A DNA stretch of 64,000 bases from Adiantum capillus-veneris (lineage: Eukaryota; Streptophyta; Polypodiopsida; Polypodiales; Pteridaceae): contig CM043958.1 of NCBI GenBank assembly GCA_014529385.2, positions 87,210,525 to 87,274,524 of the forward strand. The letters run 5' to 3'. Made by a program: the position numbers and the translations under genes. The notes under the pieces were generated by a model. The model was given only the letters and a program-made list of their open reading frames with translations. It had not been told where the DNA came from and ran no database searches. Of this stretch, positions 22,856-33,243 are shown one piece after another (within the stretch, counting starts at the first letter, position 1; each line of letters begins with the position of its first letter).

Positions 22856-23470
22856 GAGGTTTAGGTTATAGGTTTCGGTTAGGTTTAGGTTTAGGTTATA
22901 TGTTAGGTTAGGGTATAGGTTATACGTTAGGTTATATGTTATACGTTAGGCTAGGTTAGGTTATAGGTTAGGTTAGATTAGTTTTAGGTTATATGTTAAG
23001 TTAGGTTATAGGCTAGGTTAGAGCTAGCAACAAATAGTGAAAAAACTGCAAACGAACTTCGAAAATGATGTGTGTACTTTAAAAAATGTGAACGGACTTT
23101 GGTTAGGTTAGGTTATAGGTTAAGTTTAGGTTTTAAGTTAGGTTATATGTTAGGTTATGTTATAGGTTAGGTTAGATTAGATTATAGGTTAAGATTAGGT
23201 TATAAATTAGGTTAGGTTATAGGTTGGGTTAGAGCTAGCAACAACATTAAATAATAGAAAAAACGCAAACTGCAAGCTTCGAAAATGACTCGTGTACTTC
23301 AAAAAATGCAAACGAACTTCGATTGGGGTAGGTTATAGGTTATGTTAGGTTAGTTTAGGTTATAGGTTATGTTAGGTTAGTTTAGGTTATAGGTTATGTT
23401 AGGTTAGTTTAGGTTGTATATACGTAAAAGGTTAAGTTACCTTATAGGTTAGGTTTAGGTTATAGGTGTC
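22856..23470 (+). repeat. degenerate AGGTTATAGGTT array
   Basis: Many AGGTTATAGGTTAGGTTT units broken by two longer spacers (AGAGCTAGCAACAA...). The text is telomere-like but lacks the plant TTTAGGG unit. Confidence 0.85.
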
Positions 23471-23529
23471 AAAAGCGCAATTGGACTTCAAAAGCGCACA
23501 CAGACTTCAAAAACAATAATATATAGTCA

Positions 23530-23627
23530 TTGACCAATAAAGACGAGATTATTACCTATGATCCTAATCTCCGTGCACCTCTAGACCGAGGTGTAAAGAG
23601 ATCGGGCATGGATAGAGAATGTGAAGT
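23530..23627 (+). promoter_or_regulatory. CACTA upstream module, copy B
   Basis: TTGACCAATAAAGACGAG through ATAGAGAATGTGAAG. The hairpin core CACCTCTAGACCGAGGTG is intact; the outer stem has some mismatches. Confidence 0.65.
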
Positions 23628-23777
23628 TGTGAGAGCTAGCGGAAAATAGTTAAAAAAACACAAACGGACTTCCAAAATGACGTGTATTTCAAAACGCACA
23701 AATCGACATTACGAAGTAAAATAACACAATCGGACTTCAAAAGCGTATATAGACTTCAAAATCCTAATATATAGTCA

Positions 23778-23877
23778 TTGACCAATAAAGACGAGATTAT
23801 TGCCATGTGGTCCTAATCTCCGTCCACCTCTAGACCGAGGTGTGCGGGGATCGGGCTTGGATAGAAAATGTGAGCTT
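23778..23877 (+). promoter_or_regulatory. CACTA upstream module, copy C
   Basis: The same module 248 bp after copy B, within a tandem unit that also contains CGGACTTCAAAAGCG motifs. It ends 82 bp before the ORF start at 23959. Confidence 0.65.
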
Positions 23878-23958
23878 GTCATGTATTATCATGTAGTTAG
23901 TAGTGTGTAGTTATAACAAGAGTGTGTTAATTATTTGTTGCATCATTGGTAGAAAAGT

Positions 23959-25600
23959 ATGGACGATAGGATGGCGTGTCCTTGTAAGCATTGCAAGCAT
24001 CAAATCTTTCAAAAATGAGAAATCTACAACTTGCACATACGCAATCACGATCTCTTTCCGATAGAGCAACTACAAGACGTGCGTAATCAATCTCATGGTC
24101 TAGAGACAATAGATCAAACTCTACAAGTAGATATTGCTCCAACTTCATCCCAAAGAAGACAATTTTTAAACGAATAGCCATCGACTGAGTCCTCCCAACC
24201 AATGCCTTATGTGGCATTTCAAGAAGTAGAGATGGATCAGATGATAGACACGTTCTTTGACATGGATCCCATCATTGAAAACATAGAAGACGAAAACATC
24301 CAAGGCAATGCTGCCAACCAACCTCAACCATCCCATCCATATCAACGGCATGATAGAAAAGATAAAGAGGGCGATATGATGCAAACTCTTGCACACATGC
24401 CACTTTACAATGGTGCAAAAAGCTAAGTTCTCCATAATACTTTGGCAATGCTTAATTTACAGTCTGTCTACGTGAAGTCTGACACCTTTGTTATAGAGCT
24501 TTTCAGGTAAATACATTGTATCATAAGCATGATAAAGTGCAAACTACAATTCAATAATTTGATCAAGGGGCTGACTTGTTCATGTAACAGGTTACTCAAT
24601 GAGCAGATCTTGGAAGAAGGGAATCTGTTGTTGTCCCCTACCCGTCTAGCCGTTAAAAATCTTCTTACTAATTTGGACTTGGATTATCACAAAATACATG
24701 CATGTCCTAATGATTGTATACTTTTTCGCAATAAGAATGCAAATTTGGAACAGTGTCCCAATTGTGGATCAATTAACAAGTATAGAGAGGACACACAAGG
24801 AAAATTTATCCTTGCAAAGGTCCTTTGACACTTTCCTATCATTCCAAGAATAAAGAGCATGTTCAGGTGCAAGTCTATAGCCTCTTTGATGACATGGCAC
24901 TCAAATAGTAGGTCGATAGATGATGTGATGCGGGTACCTACTCACTCTCATGCATGGAAGCACATAGAGAAAAGTTGGCCTGCATTTAAGAATGAGCCTC
25001 GATGTATCCGATTTGGTATGGCAATGGACAAAGTAAACACATTCAAATTACGAAGTTCGTCATGAATCACATGGACTATTTTTTTGGTTAATTATAATCT
25101 TCTACCATGGCTAGCTATCAAGAAGGGCCATCTGTTGTTGTCACTGATCGTCCCAGGAAAGTACAAAGCAAAGAACATGGACGTCTATCTGACACTACTT
25201 ATAAAAGATCTCCAAATCTTGGACAACAATCGATGTGGTTGATATGTCCCAGCCAATCGGACGATGGAATGTACATGTGTAAGGCATTCTCATGTGAACC
25301 ATGCATGGTTGGCCAAGCCTTGGTGAATGTTCAGGTAAGTGACTTTGAAACCTTCACACACATGTTATTCCCGGATATGCCAACGCTTTTATATTTTAAA
25401 TTTGTGCTTTCTTAGGCTTGAGTTACTCGAGCAATCATGCATGTCTGAAATGTGGTCCTCGACTTGGCTTCCGCCACTCTGAGCATTTGAGCAAGACAGT
25501 TTACGAGGAGCATGATGAATTTTTGCCTGAAGGACATGAGCTACGTGGACCAAACAGATGCAAACATGACATGCATCCACTAAAAGCGAGTGATTAACTA
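23959..25600 (+). pseudogene. left-arm CACTA TNP2-type gene, 5' half
   Basis: Starts MDDRMACPCKHCKHQIFQK*, the transposase-associated zinc motif, then an acidic stretch (DQMIDTFFDMDPII) and the first TNP2 block (LYNGAKS, LAMLNLQSVY). After an intron (donor near 24507, acceptor near 24590) it continues RLLNEQILEEGNLLLSPTRL, YHKIHACPNDCILFRN, CPNCGSINKYRED, then TWHSNSRSIDDVMRVPTHS and RCIRFGMAMDKVNTF. The last recognisable part is LPEGHELRGPNRCKHDMHPL at about 25560. Several stops and frameshifts are present, and everything after that point (TNP2 C-half, DUF4218, DUF4216) is deleted. The right arm keeps much of the missing part. Confidence 0.85.
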
Positions 25601-25766
25601 ATAATTTTTGCTAGGGACTCTTTTGTATAACTCTTTTTAGTAGCCTACAATACACTTTAGATTCATTCATTTGTGTTGGCACTTTGTTTATTTATTATTT
25701 GTATTGATTAAGTGTTTATTTTGTAAACTAACGTATTTTGTGGGTGTTATTTGTGTATCTGTAGCC

Positions 25767-26900
25767 ATGGCCGCTGACGATAAGCCATACTCTCCTAGTT
25801 TTAGTTTTCCTGTCAGTCCGATATATTGGCATGTCACCCAAGCAGATGGGTCCCTTTTTTACACAGTTCACACCAAAGCAAATCGCAATGGCATTGAACC
25901 TTTGAATAGCAAGTTCTTCTACACCCACTACGACCGACCCTACACCTAGGACTAGTGTGGTCTCTACACCGACCGGCCCCACACCTCAGTCGAGTGTGTC
26001 CCATACGCCTAGGACTAGTGTGTCCCCTACACCGATGTGTGGTTCATCCTCGAGACGAGGTAGGCATCGTGCTGAAGGTGGTGGTTGCTGTGGTGGCGGT
26101 TCTACCAATGCGTTCACACCACCAAGAGAGCGTACACCACTCTCTTCAATAGATAGTTCACCGATTCGCACACCACATACACCTTGGGGATCACACGAGC
26201 ATGATTCTAGCAAGGCAGGGATGGGACTGTTGTGGCGGATAGGGTTGAACAAGCCATGCGACAAAGGATTCAAAAGCTCTAGACAGTTCAGTTTGGTCAC
26301 TCTATGATGGAGATTTGGGATTGTCTCAATAATGAAAGAAAGAGTTACATCATTGAGGCCATTCATAGAGAGTACAGTCCAACAGAGGGGTACGATCCAG
26401 TCTCGAATGGCTGGATTTTGGGTGTGGCGAAGGCCACAATGTCACACCGTCAGTCAGACGCGAGAGAAGGGCACAATGCCGGCAGTCCAAAGCCGGCATG
26501 GTTGGACGCAGAGGAGTGGGTGGGGATTGCACAAGAGACACAAGACAATCCTGATAGATTTTAGCAGCAGAGAGATGGAACCAGAGCACATTTGGAGTCT
26601 GCTGGAGCGTCACATCTTTGGAGTGGAGGCTACGACACACTTCAACATGAGTTTGTAATTATTTACGTATGCTTTGTATTGTTGAAAATATATATGTTAT
26701 TTGAATATTTGTTTCATGATTAAACCATAATTTTGCAGGAAGTTACCGTGAAGCGCCTTCCGACACGTCGAGAGGAGAACTATGGGTACAAGCATAGACT
26801 TGTGGCCCTTTTGACCCAGCTGCAGGAGGAGGTAGAGTACGTCGGCTGGGAGTGTAGGTGGAGTGTGGTTTCTTGTGCACTCTTCCTTTGGGCATAGAGG
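25767..26900 (+). pseudogene. left-arm TnpA-like (Transposase_24) gene
   Basis: ATG at 25767 follows a splice acceptor (TGTAGCC) by two bases, as in the complete element. It encodes MAADDKPYSPSFSFP, shifts frame into a Ser/Thr/Pro-rich stretch with the RRGRHRAEGGGCCGGGSTNA block, then the Transposase_24 core (EIWDCLNNERKSYIIEAIHR, PAWLDAEEWVGIAQETQDNP) and a LWSGGYDTLQHEFV end. A last exon (about 26739 on) gives RLPTRREENYGYKHRLVALL and CRWSVVSCALFLWA. Stops and frameshifts make it non-functional. Confidence 0.8.
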
Positions 26901-26949
26901 GTTATTTTCTATTGCTACAGTACATGCAACATCAGTTCTCAATCCTCTA

Positions 26950-27345
26950 TGCCCAAAAAAAATATTATAGGTTTGGTCGTCAGAATAGAATTCGGTACAT
27001 GTGCCGTATGGACCTCGAAACAACCATCGGTATATGAGAACATTTTCGGCGCATATAACTACGTTTATTCCGGTGTATATAACAACGTTTATTCTGACGC
27101 ATATAACAGTATTCCGATGGTCTTTACTGGTGCATATACCGATGCCACGATACCGGCATTTATTACAATGCTTATTCTAGGGAATTTTACTTTTAAAAGA
27201 AACTTTGTCTCGTTGGTAGCTGCACTGATTTTTGTGCAATGTGTTATAGTGAAAATTGAAACAAACTTAAAGTTACTAAAGTATTGTGATCATGTGGAGA
27301 TGGAAAAGGAATTTGTGAAAATTTACATGCTAATTGCAACCCCTT
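26950..27345 (+). mobile_element. left-arm CACTA 3' subterminal region (terminus lost)
   Basis: Repeated CGGTATAT, GGCGCATATAACTACG and CGACGCATATAAC-like motifs mark a 3' subterminal array, but no TTGTAGTG end exists before the right arm begins at about 27346. Confidence 0.6.
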
Positions 27346-30168
27346 GACATCTCCTCTTCCTCTTCAATAATTAGCACTCCGTTCCACTTTGCCTCTGAGA
27401 TTGTCGCATCTAACCACGGCCCAGTTGGAAAGTCAGGTAATTTCTGAAGATGATCTGAAAAAGGAAGGTTTCTAGTGTCACGGTTGTGCTTGAATTGCAA
27501 TCAATCTGTCAAGCATTGTTCCTTTCTCCTTCGTACCTGTCTAGCCACTTTTGCATGATGTTTGAGTTGAGAAGGAAAAATCTCATAACCTTTTCTCGCA
27601 TTGTGATATCCATGCATCTTTCTAATTATGCCTTGTCCCTACGGTTTGTCCCCTGTAATCTTGATGTTGATGACTCAGTAGTCCACATTAGGGGCATGTC
27701 TAGATCAATTGAGCCCAAAAATTCACTGATGAAAACAAGGGACTCTTGTACAATCCAACCTTTGGCCATGCTACCCTCGGGGTGACCCCTTTGACAAACA
27801 AACCCCTTTAAAGTCTTCATGAATCTCTCCAAGAAGAACATCCACCTGCTATGGACTACCCCATCAGTTGCAACTTCATAGACCACATGCATAAGTAGAT
27901 GCATTTGGATAGTAAGAATGTTTGTTGGAAAGGAATTCTCCACCATACACACTGCTTCAATAGCATTTAAGCGTATTGCATCAATGATGTCTTTTCTTAT
28001 CTCTTTGTAATTGATCCAACGTACCAACTCACTCATTTTATAGATTATTTTTCTAATGTCATCTATTAGAAAATCCTTTATGAAAATTGGTAAGATAAAC
28101 TATAAAAATCTGTGCCAATCATGGGACTTAAGACCACTAAGATTTTCATCTCTAGTAAAAGACGTTTTCAAATATTGCATGCACCCATTGGGAGTCTTGT
28201 ATAAAGATATAGTTTTCTTCACTTGTTGCTCTTTTGTGCAACTCAAAACCCATGGACCTTTTGGTATAGAAAACTTTCCATTGGGTTTTAGTCGAGGTCA
28301 CATCTCTGGCATTCAACCCACAGCCTATAGGTCATCTCTTTGGGCCTTGCTCTCCCTTTTTCCAGTGATGGTTTTCCATATGATCTCCCCCACATTCTTG
28401 AAGATGTGCATTGGGTCGAGCAGATGATTAATCAGTAGGTCACTCCAATACATGAGTAATTCATGGAAAATAGAAAGTCTTTTCATACCGGGTGGCATAA
28501 AATCTCCCCTCTCCAGCCACATCTTTCTCCAATCGCTGGCTTTCAGTGGATGCATGTCATGCTTGCTCATGTTTGGTCCACGTAGCTCATGTCCTTTAGG
28601 CAAAAATCTACCATGCTCCTTGTAAACTATCTTGCCAAATGATTAGAGCGGCAAACGTCAAGTCGAGGAACACATTTCGGACATGCATGAATGTCCGAGT
28701 AACTCACGCTTGAAAAATCATAAAATAAAAAATGAAAGCGTTCGCATAGACAAGAATAACATGTATGTGAGGGTTTCAAAGATACTTACCTGAACACTCA
28801 CGGAAGCCTGACCACTTGTGCATGGTCCACATGAGAATGCCTTGCACATGTACATTTTTTCGTCCAATTGGTTGGGACATATCAACCACATCGATCCCTA
28901 TCCACAAGATTTGGAGCTCTTCTATAAGTGGTGCTAGATAGATGTCCATGTTCTTTGCTTTGTACTTTCCTGGGACGATCAATGACAACAATAGATGGCC
29001 CTTCTTGATAGCTAGACATGGTGAAAGATTATAATTAACCAAGAAAATAGGCCATGTGCTCCATGACAAACTCCGTAATCCAAATGGGTTTACTCCATCC
29101 ATTGCCAGATCAAAAACGAATACATCAAGGCTCATCCTTAAATGTAGGCCATCTTTCCTCTATGTGCTTCCATGCACGAGAGTCTGCAGGTAACCACAGC
29201 ACATCATCTGTCAATCTAGTATTTGAGTGCCATGTCATCAAAGCGGCTACAGACTTGCACCTGAACATGCTCTTTGTTCTTGGAATGATAGGAAAGCGTC
29301 GAAGGACCTTTGCAAGGATAAATTTTCCTTGTGTGTCCTCCCTATACCTGTTTGATCCACAATTGGGACACTATTCCAAATTTTCATACTCATTGCAAAA
29401 GTGTATACAGTCATTAGGGCATGCATGTATTTTGTGATAATACAAGCCAAGTTAGTAAGAATCTTTTCAGCAGATGGATAGATAGGGGGCATGTGATTGC
29501 CTTCCGCCAAGATTTGCTCATTGAGAAACCTATTGTTACATCAACAAGTGAACACAACGATCATATTATTGAACTGTAATTTTCACTTTGGAATGCTTAG
29601 GATACAATGTATTTACCTAAAAAGCTATGTAACGGAGGCGCCAGACCACCTATAGACAGACTGCAAATTAAGCATTGCCAAAGCAGTGCAAAGAACTGAT
29701 ATTTTGCACCATTGAAAAGCGGTATATGTGCAAGAGTTTGCATCATCTCACCCTCTTTATCATTGCTATCATGACGTCAATATGGACGGGATGACTAAGG
29801 TGGTTGGTTCGTAGTGCTTCCTTGAATATTGTCGCCTTCTAGGTTTTCAATGATGGGATCCATGTCAAAGAACACGTCTATAGCATATGCTCCATCTCTA
29901 CTTCTTGAAATGTGGCATCGAGTATTGGTGGGGTGGACTCAGTCGATGGTTGTTCGTTTGAAAACCGTCTTCTCTAGGATGAAGTTCGAGCAATTTCTAC
30001 TTGTAGAGGTTGATCTATTGCCTCCGGACCATGATATCGATAACGTAGGTCTTGTAGTTTCTCTATGGAAAAGAGATCGTTATTGTGTATGTGTTGATTG
30101 TAGATTTTTCATTTTCAAAAGATCTGATGCTTGCAATGTGCACAAGGACATGCCATCCTATCGTCCAT
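27346..30168 (-). pseudogene. right-arm CACTA TNP2-type gene (through DUF4218)
   Basis: On the minus strand: ATG at about 30168 followed by ruined transposase-associated sequence, FFDMDPIIENLEG near 29860, TNP2 blocks (SAEKILTNLACIITKYMHAL, FDLAMDGVNPFGLRSLSWST, FLVNYNLSPCLAIKKGHLLL, WTMHKWSGFREC, GHELRGPNMSKHDMHPLKAS, LLDPMHIFKNVGEIIWKTI), DUF4218 (QMHLLMHVVYEVATDGVVHS, RWMFFLERFMKTLKGFV) at 27626-28036, and a short SRGCN end at 27347. DUF4216 and Transposase_24 are missing. It complements the left arm, and the shared parts are clearly homologous. Confidence 0.85.
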
Positions 30169-30241
30169 ACTTTATCTACCAATGATGCAACAAATTAAAA
30201 AATCACTCTTGTTATAAGTAGACACCACTAACTACATGACA

Positions 30242-31690
30242 ACCTCACATTCTCTAGCCATGTTTGATCCCCACACACCTCGGTCTAGAGGTGCACGTAT
30301 ATCAGGACCATCGGGTAATAATCTTGTCTTTATTGGTCAATGTCTATATATTAGGGTTTGACATATATCTTTTTCAAAATCTGTATATATATTTTAAGCC
30401 TATGTGCACTATTGAGGTTTGATTGCGTTATTTTTCTTTGTTTGTCGAAGCACTTTTGTGTTTTTTAAGTACACAAGTCACTTCTGAAGACTGTTTCTTC
30501 TGAAGCCCGTTTGCGGTTTTCCTACTATTTACGGCTAGCTCTAACAACATCACATTCTCTAGCCATGCCCGATCCCAGCACACCTCGGTCTAGAGGTGCA
30601 TGAAGATCAGGACCACCGGGGTAATAATCTCATCTTTATTGGTCAATGCCTTTATCTTAGGGTTTGACAGACATCTTGCGTTTTTGAAGTTTCTGTGCGC
30701 AACTGAGATCCGCTTGTGTTATTTTACATCGTTTGACAAAGTCCTTTAGATTTTTTGAAGTACACAATTCACTTCTGAAGATTGTTGCATTTCTAAAGTC
30801 CGTTTGCGATTTTTCTACTATTTGCCGCTAGCTCTAACAACTTCACATTCTCTAGCCATGCCCAATCCACGCACACCTCGGTCTAGAGGTGCACGAAGAT
30901 GAGGACCACCGGGTAATAATCTCGTCTTTATCGGTCAATGCCTATATATTAGGGTTTGACATATGTATTTTAATATGTTTGCATTTTTGAAGTCTGTGTG
31001 CGCTATTAATTAAGTCCAATTGCGTTAGTTTACTTCATTTGTCGAAGTCCTTTTGCGTTTTTGAAGTACACAAGTCACTTATGAATATTGTTGCATTTAT
31101 GAAGTCAGTTTGCAATTTTTCTACTATTTGTTCGCCAGCTCTAACGACCTCACATTATCTAGCCACTCTCAATCCATGCACACCTCAGTCTAGAGGTGCA
31201 TGAAGATCAGGACCGCCGGGTAATAATCTCATCTTTATTGGTCAATGCCTATATATTAGGGTTCGACATAAGTCTTTTTGAACGTTTATTTGCATTTTTT
31301 AAGTTTGTGTGCGTTATTGAAGTCCAATTGTGTTATTTCACTTCATTTATCAAAGTCTGTTTGCATTTTTGAAGTACACAAGTCACTTCTGAAGACTGTT
31401 GTGTTTCTGAAGGCTGTTTGCGGTTTTGCTACCATTTGCCCCTAGCTCTAACAACCTCACATTCTCTAGCCATGTCCGATCTCCGCACACCTTGGTCTAG
31501 AGGTGCACAGAGATCAGGACCATCGTATAATAATCTCGTCTTTATTGGTATATGCTTATATATTAGGGTTTGACATAAGTGTGTTTTTTAAATCTGTTTG
31601 CGTTTTTTAAGTCTGTGTGCCCGCTATTGAAGTCCGATTGTGTTATTTTACTTCATTTGTCGAAGTCCTTTTGTGGCTAGCATTGAGCGG
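30242..31690 (-). repeat. five tandem ~300-bp units, each with the CACTA upstream module
   Basis: Module copies lie at 30242-30340, 30549-30646, 30841-30938, 31147-31245 and 31454-31550 (spacing 291-307 bp), each centred on CACCTCGGTCTAGAGGTG or a close variant. The rest of each unit is built of shorter TTTGAAGTC and TTGCGTTTTT motifs. The copy nearest the gene ends 74 bp from its ATG. Confidence 0.9.
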
Positions 31691-31699
31691 CTAACACTA

Positions 31700-32116
31700 A
31701 GTGGCTGACCCTAAGCGTGTGACCTTCAACGGCCTAAATACGGAGTAGTTTTCATGAGCGGTAAGCGACTAAATACCTAAGCAGCCTACGAGTGAAAATC
31801 TCAACTCTGGTAAGTCGTAAGGTAGAGCAAGTGAGGAGGATGAGGGCAAGAGATAAAGAGAAGAAAGGAGCAAAATATGTAGGAGAAACCCGTTCATCAG
31901 TACATGTGCCGGTATCTGCGCCGATACAGCCATCGATATATGAACTGATATAGACATGGACATGGGCGCTAGTATGTGCAATGTTATATGCTTCGAAAAT
32001 TTGAAAATTAATTCTTTTTTATACTTGATCTCCCTCCAGATTTACCTACACTTATACCGACGCCCGCCATTGACGTCAATAATTTGACGTTGAAATTTAA
32101 GCGATCTCTTGTAGTG
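31700..32116 (-). mobile_element. right-arm CACTA terminus and subterminal repeats
   Basis: GTATCTGCGCCGATAC, ATCGATATATG and ATACCGACGCCCGCC motifs lead to CTCTTGTAGTG at the edge. Confidence 0.8.
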
Positions 32117-32507
32117 TCCATGCCTTTCAAAATTACACATTGTTCACGATGCCACACATGCAATTTTTAGGGTCCCCCTCTTTTAGAGAGTTTCAACATG
32201 GTACGGGAGGAGACCCAATCATAGGCATAAAATATTGATGCTTCTCCTCTTTCACACGTTTCAAAATGCTATGCCCAAAGAGCTCAACTAGCACCAAGAC
32301 ACCTGCAAAAGCTTGTATACAAGGGAGCTGGTTCAATTGCCACCATTTTCAGGCACCCAAAAACCGGTCTTCTTTGAGCATTTCAAAACACCAGATACGG
32401 TGGAGGCTGAAAACATAGTGCATCTTCTTCTTTTCCTCTTTGCCAATAGTTTCTCCCCCTCAATCAAAGAGCGATGAGTTTTGATACCATGCCAAAGTCA
32501 ACGATGT
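32117..32507 (-). other. unassigned; possible leader of a minus-strand retroelement
   Basis: A minus-strand TGGTATCAAAACTCATCGC (about 32478-32496) resembles a primer-binding site next to the repeat at 32508. No gag frame could be supported. Confidence 0.35.
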
Positions 32508-32888
32508 AGAAGTGTAGAGTTGGGGAGAGAATACATGAGAGAGATTTGGATAGAGCCAACCAACGTGGCAATGAATTAGATGACTATAAAAAGGGATTAT
32601 AGATGAACTTTTATACTAACTTGGGCATCCTTAGGTACCCCCTCAATAAACTAACCAACCCTGTATCATGTGAAATAAGTAAAATAAACACATAAATACC
32701 AAGTAACAAATAGGATCCCATTGGGCATTCATATATTAGCTTTTATATAAAGCTTTTAAAATAAATTTTTTGACATAGATGCACAGATTTGTGTCTAAGT
32801 TTTAGTGAGTTATCAGCTTTGAAGCCACACTAAATTTGTAGCAATAAGAAACCTCCCACTAATTGATTAGTTGCATATATCTTCAAAT
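32508..32888. repeat. dispersed repeat, copy 2 (possible LTR), and AT-rich flank
   Basis: 32508-32705 matches 16655-16860. The rest up to the DNA transposon at 32889 is AT-rich with no gene. AAAT at 32885-32888 is the left target-site duplication. Confidence 0.6.
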
Positions 32889-32918
32889 GGTTGAAAGCAT
32901 GCAATGGTGGTACAAAAA
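32889..32918 (+). repeat. left terminal inverted repeat of the 11.7-kb transposon
   Basis: Starts GGTTGAAAGCATGCAATGG and ends GTGGTACAAAAA-like text; it contains a GGTAC motif. Confidence 0.9.
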
Positions 32919-33243
32919 AAGGACCTTTTTTGTTTGTACCTAGTTGGTACTTCTACAAAAGGAAGAGGTTGTTTTGGAGGGAACCGTTTTCGGCCTCTAA
33001 AATTAAATGTTGTAGGAGGGAAGCTAGTAAAAATAAAAAATCTAGTGACCACTTCGTTCAAAGAGACATCGTGGGTGGGGCCTATGATGGATTGGAGTTT
33101 TTGCACGTTTGAACTCGTGTGACGTAGCGTGTGTGTCCTGCGTAGTACCAGTGTCTTTTTGTAGTGGTTCTCGACTGCGCAACGCTGTCACAAAGGTCTC
33201 AGGAATCACCTTCAGGATTCCCCTGTGCAGCTCCCGCGCTACA

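Larger units (their letters stand above)
22038..32116. mobile_element. composite: two related CACTA 5' ends flanking tail-to-tail halves
   Basis: The left edge is CACTACAAGAG and the right edge CTCTTGTAGTG. The first ~90 bp inside each edge are clearly homologous when inverted (both contain ATGGCGGGCGTCGGTATA and GTGTAGGTAAATCTGGAGGG). Genes run inward from both ends: plus strand 23959-26900 and minus strand 30168-27346. Flanking trinucleotides are AAA and TCC, so there is no target-site duplication. Two 5' termini, converging genes and absent duplication argue for a fusion of two elements, or one inserted in and deleted with the other, not one element. Confidence 0.75.

Noticed and set aside
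22856-23470. Possible interstitial telomeric repeat
   Set aside because: Units are AGGTTATAGG-like; the plant TTTAGGG repeat is not present in tandem.
29829-30185. 118-codon plus-strand ORF
   Set aside because: Antisense shadow of the minus-strand CACTA N-terminal exon.
30242-31690. CRISPR-like array (regular ~300-bp spacing)
   Set aside because: Whole units are repeated, including the spacers; it is a tandem repeat within a CACTA element in plant DNA.
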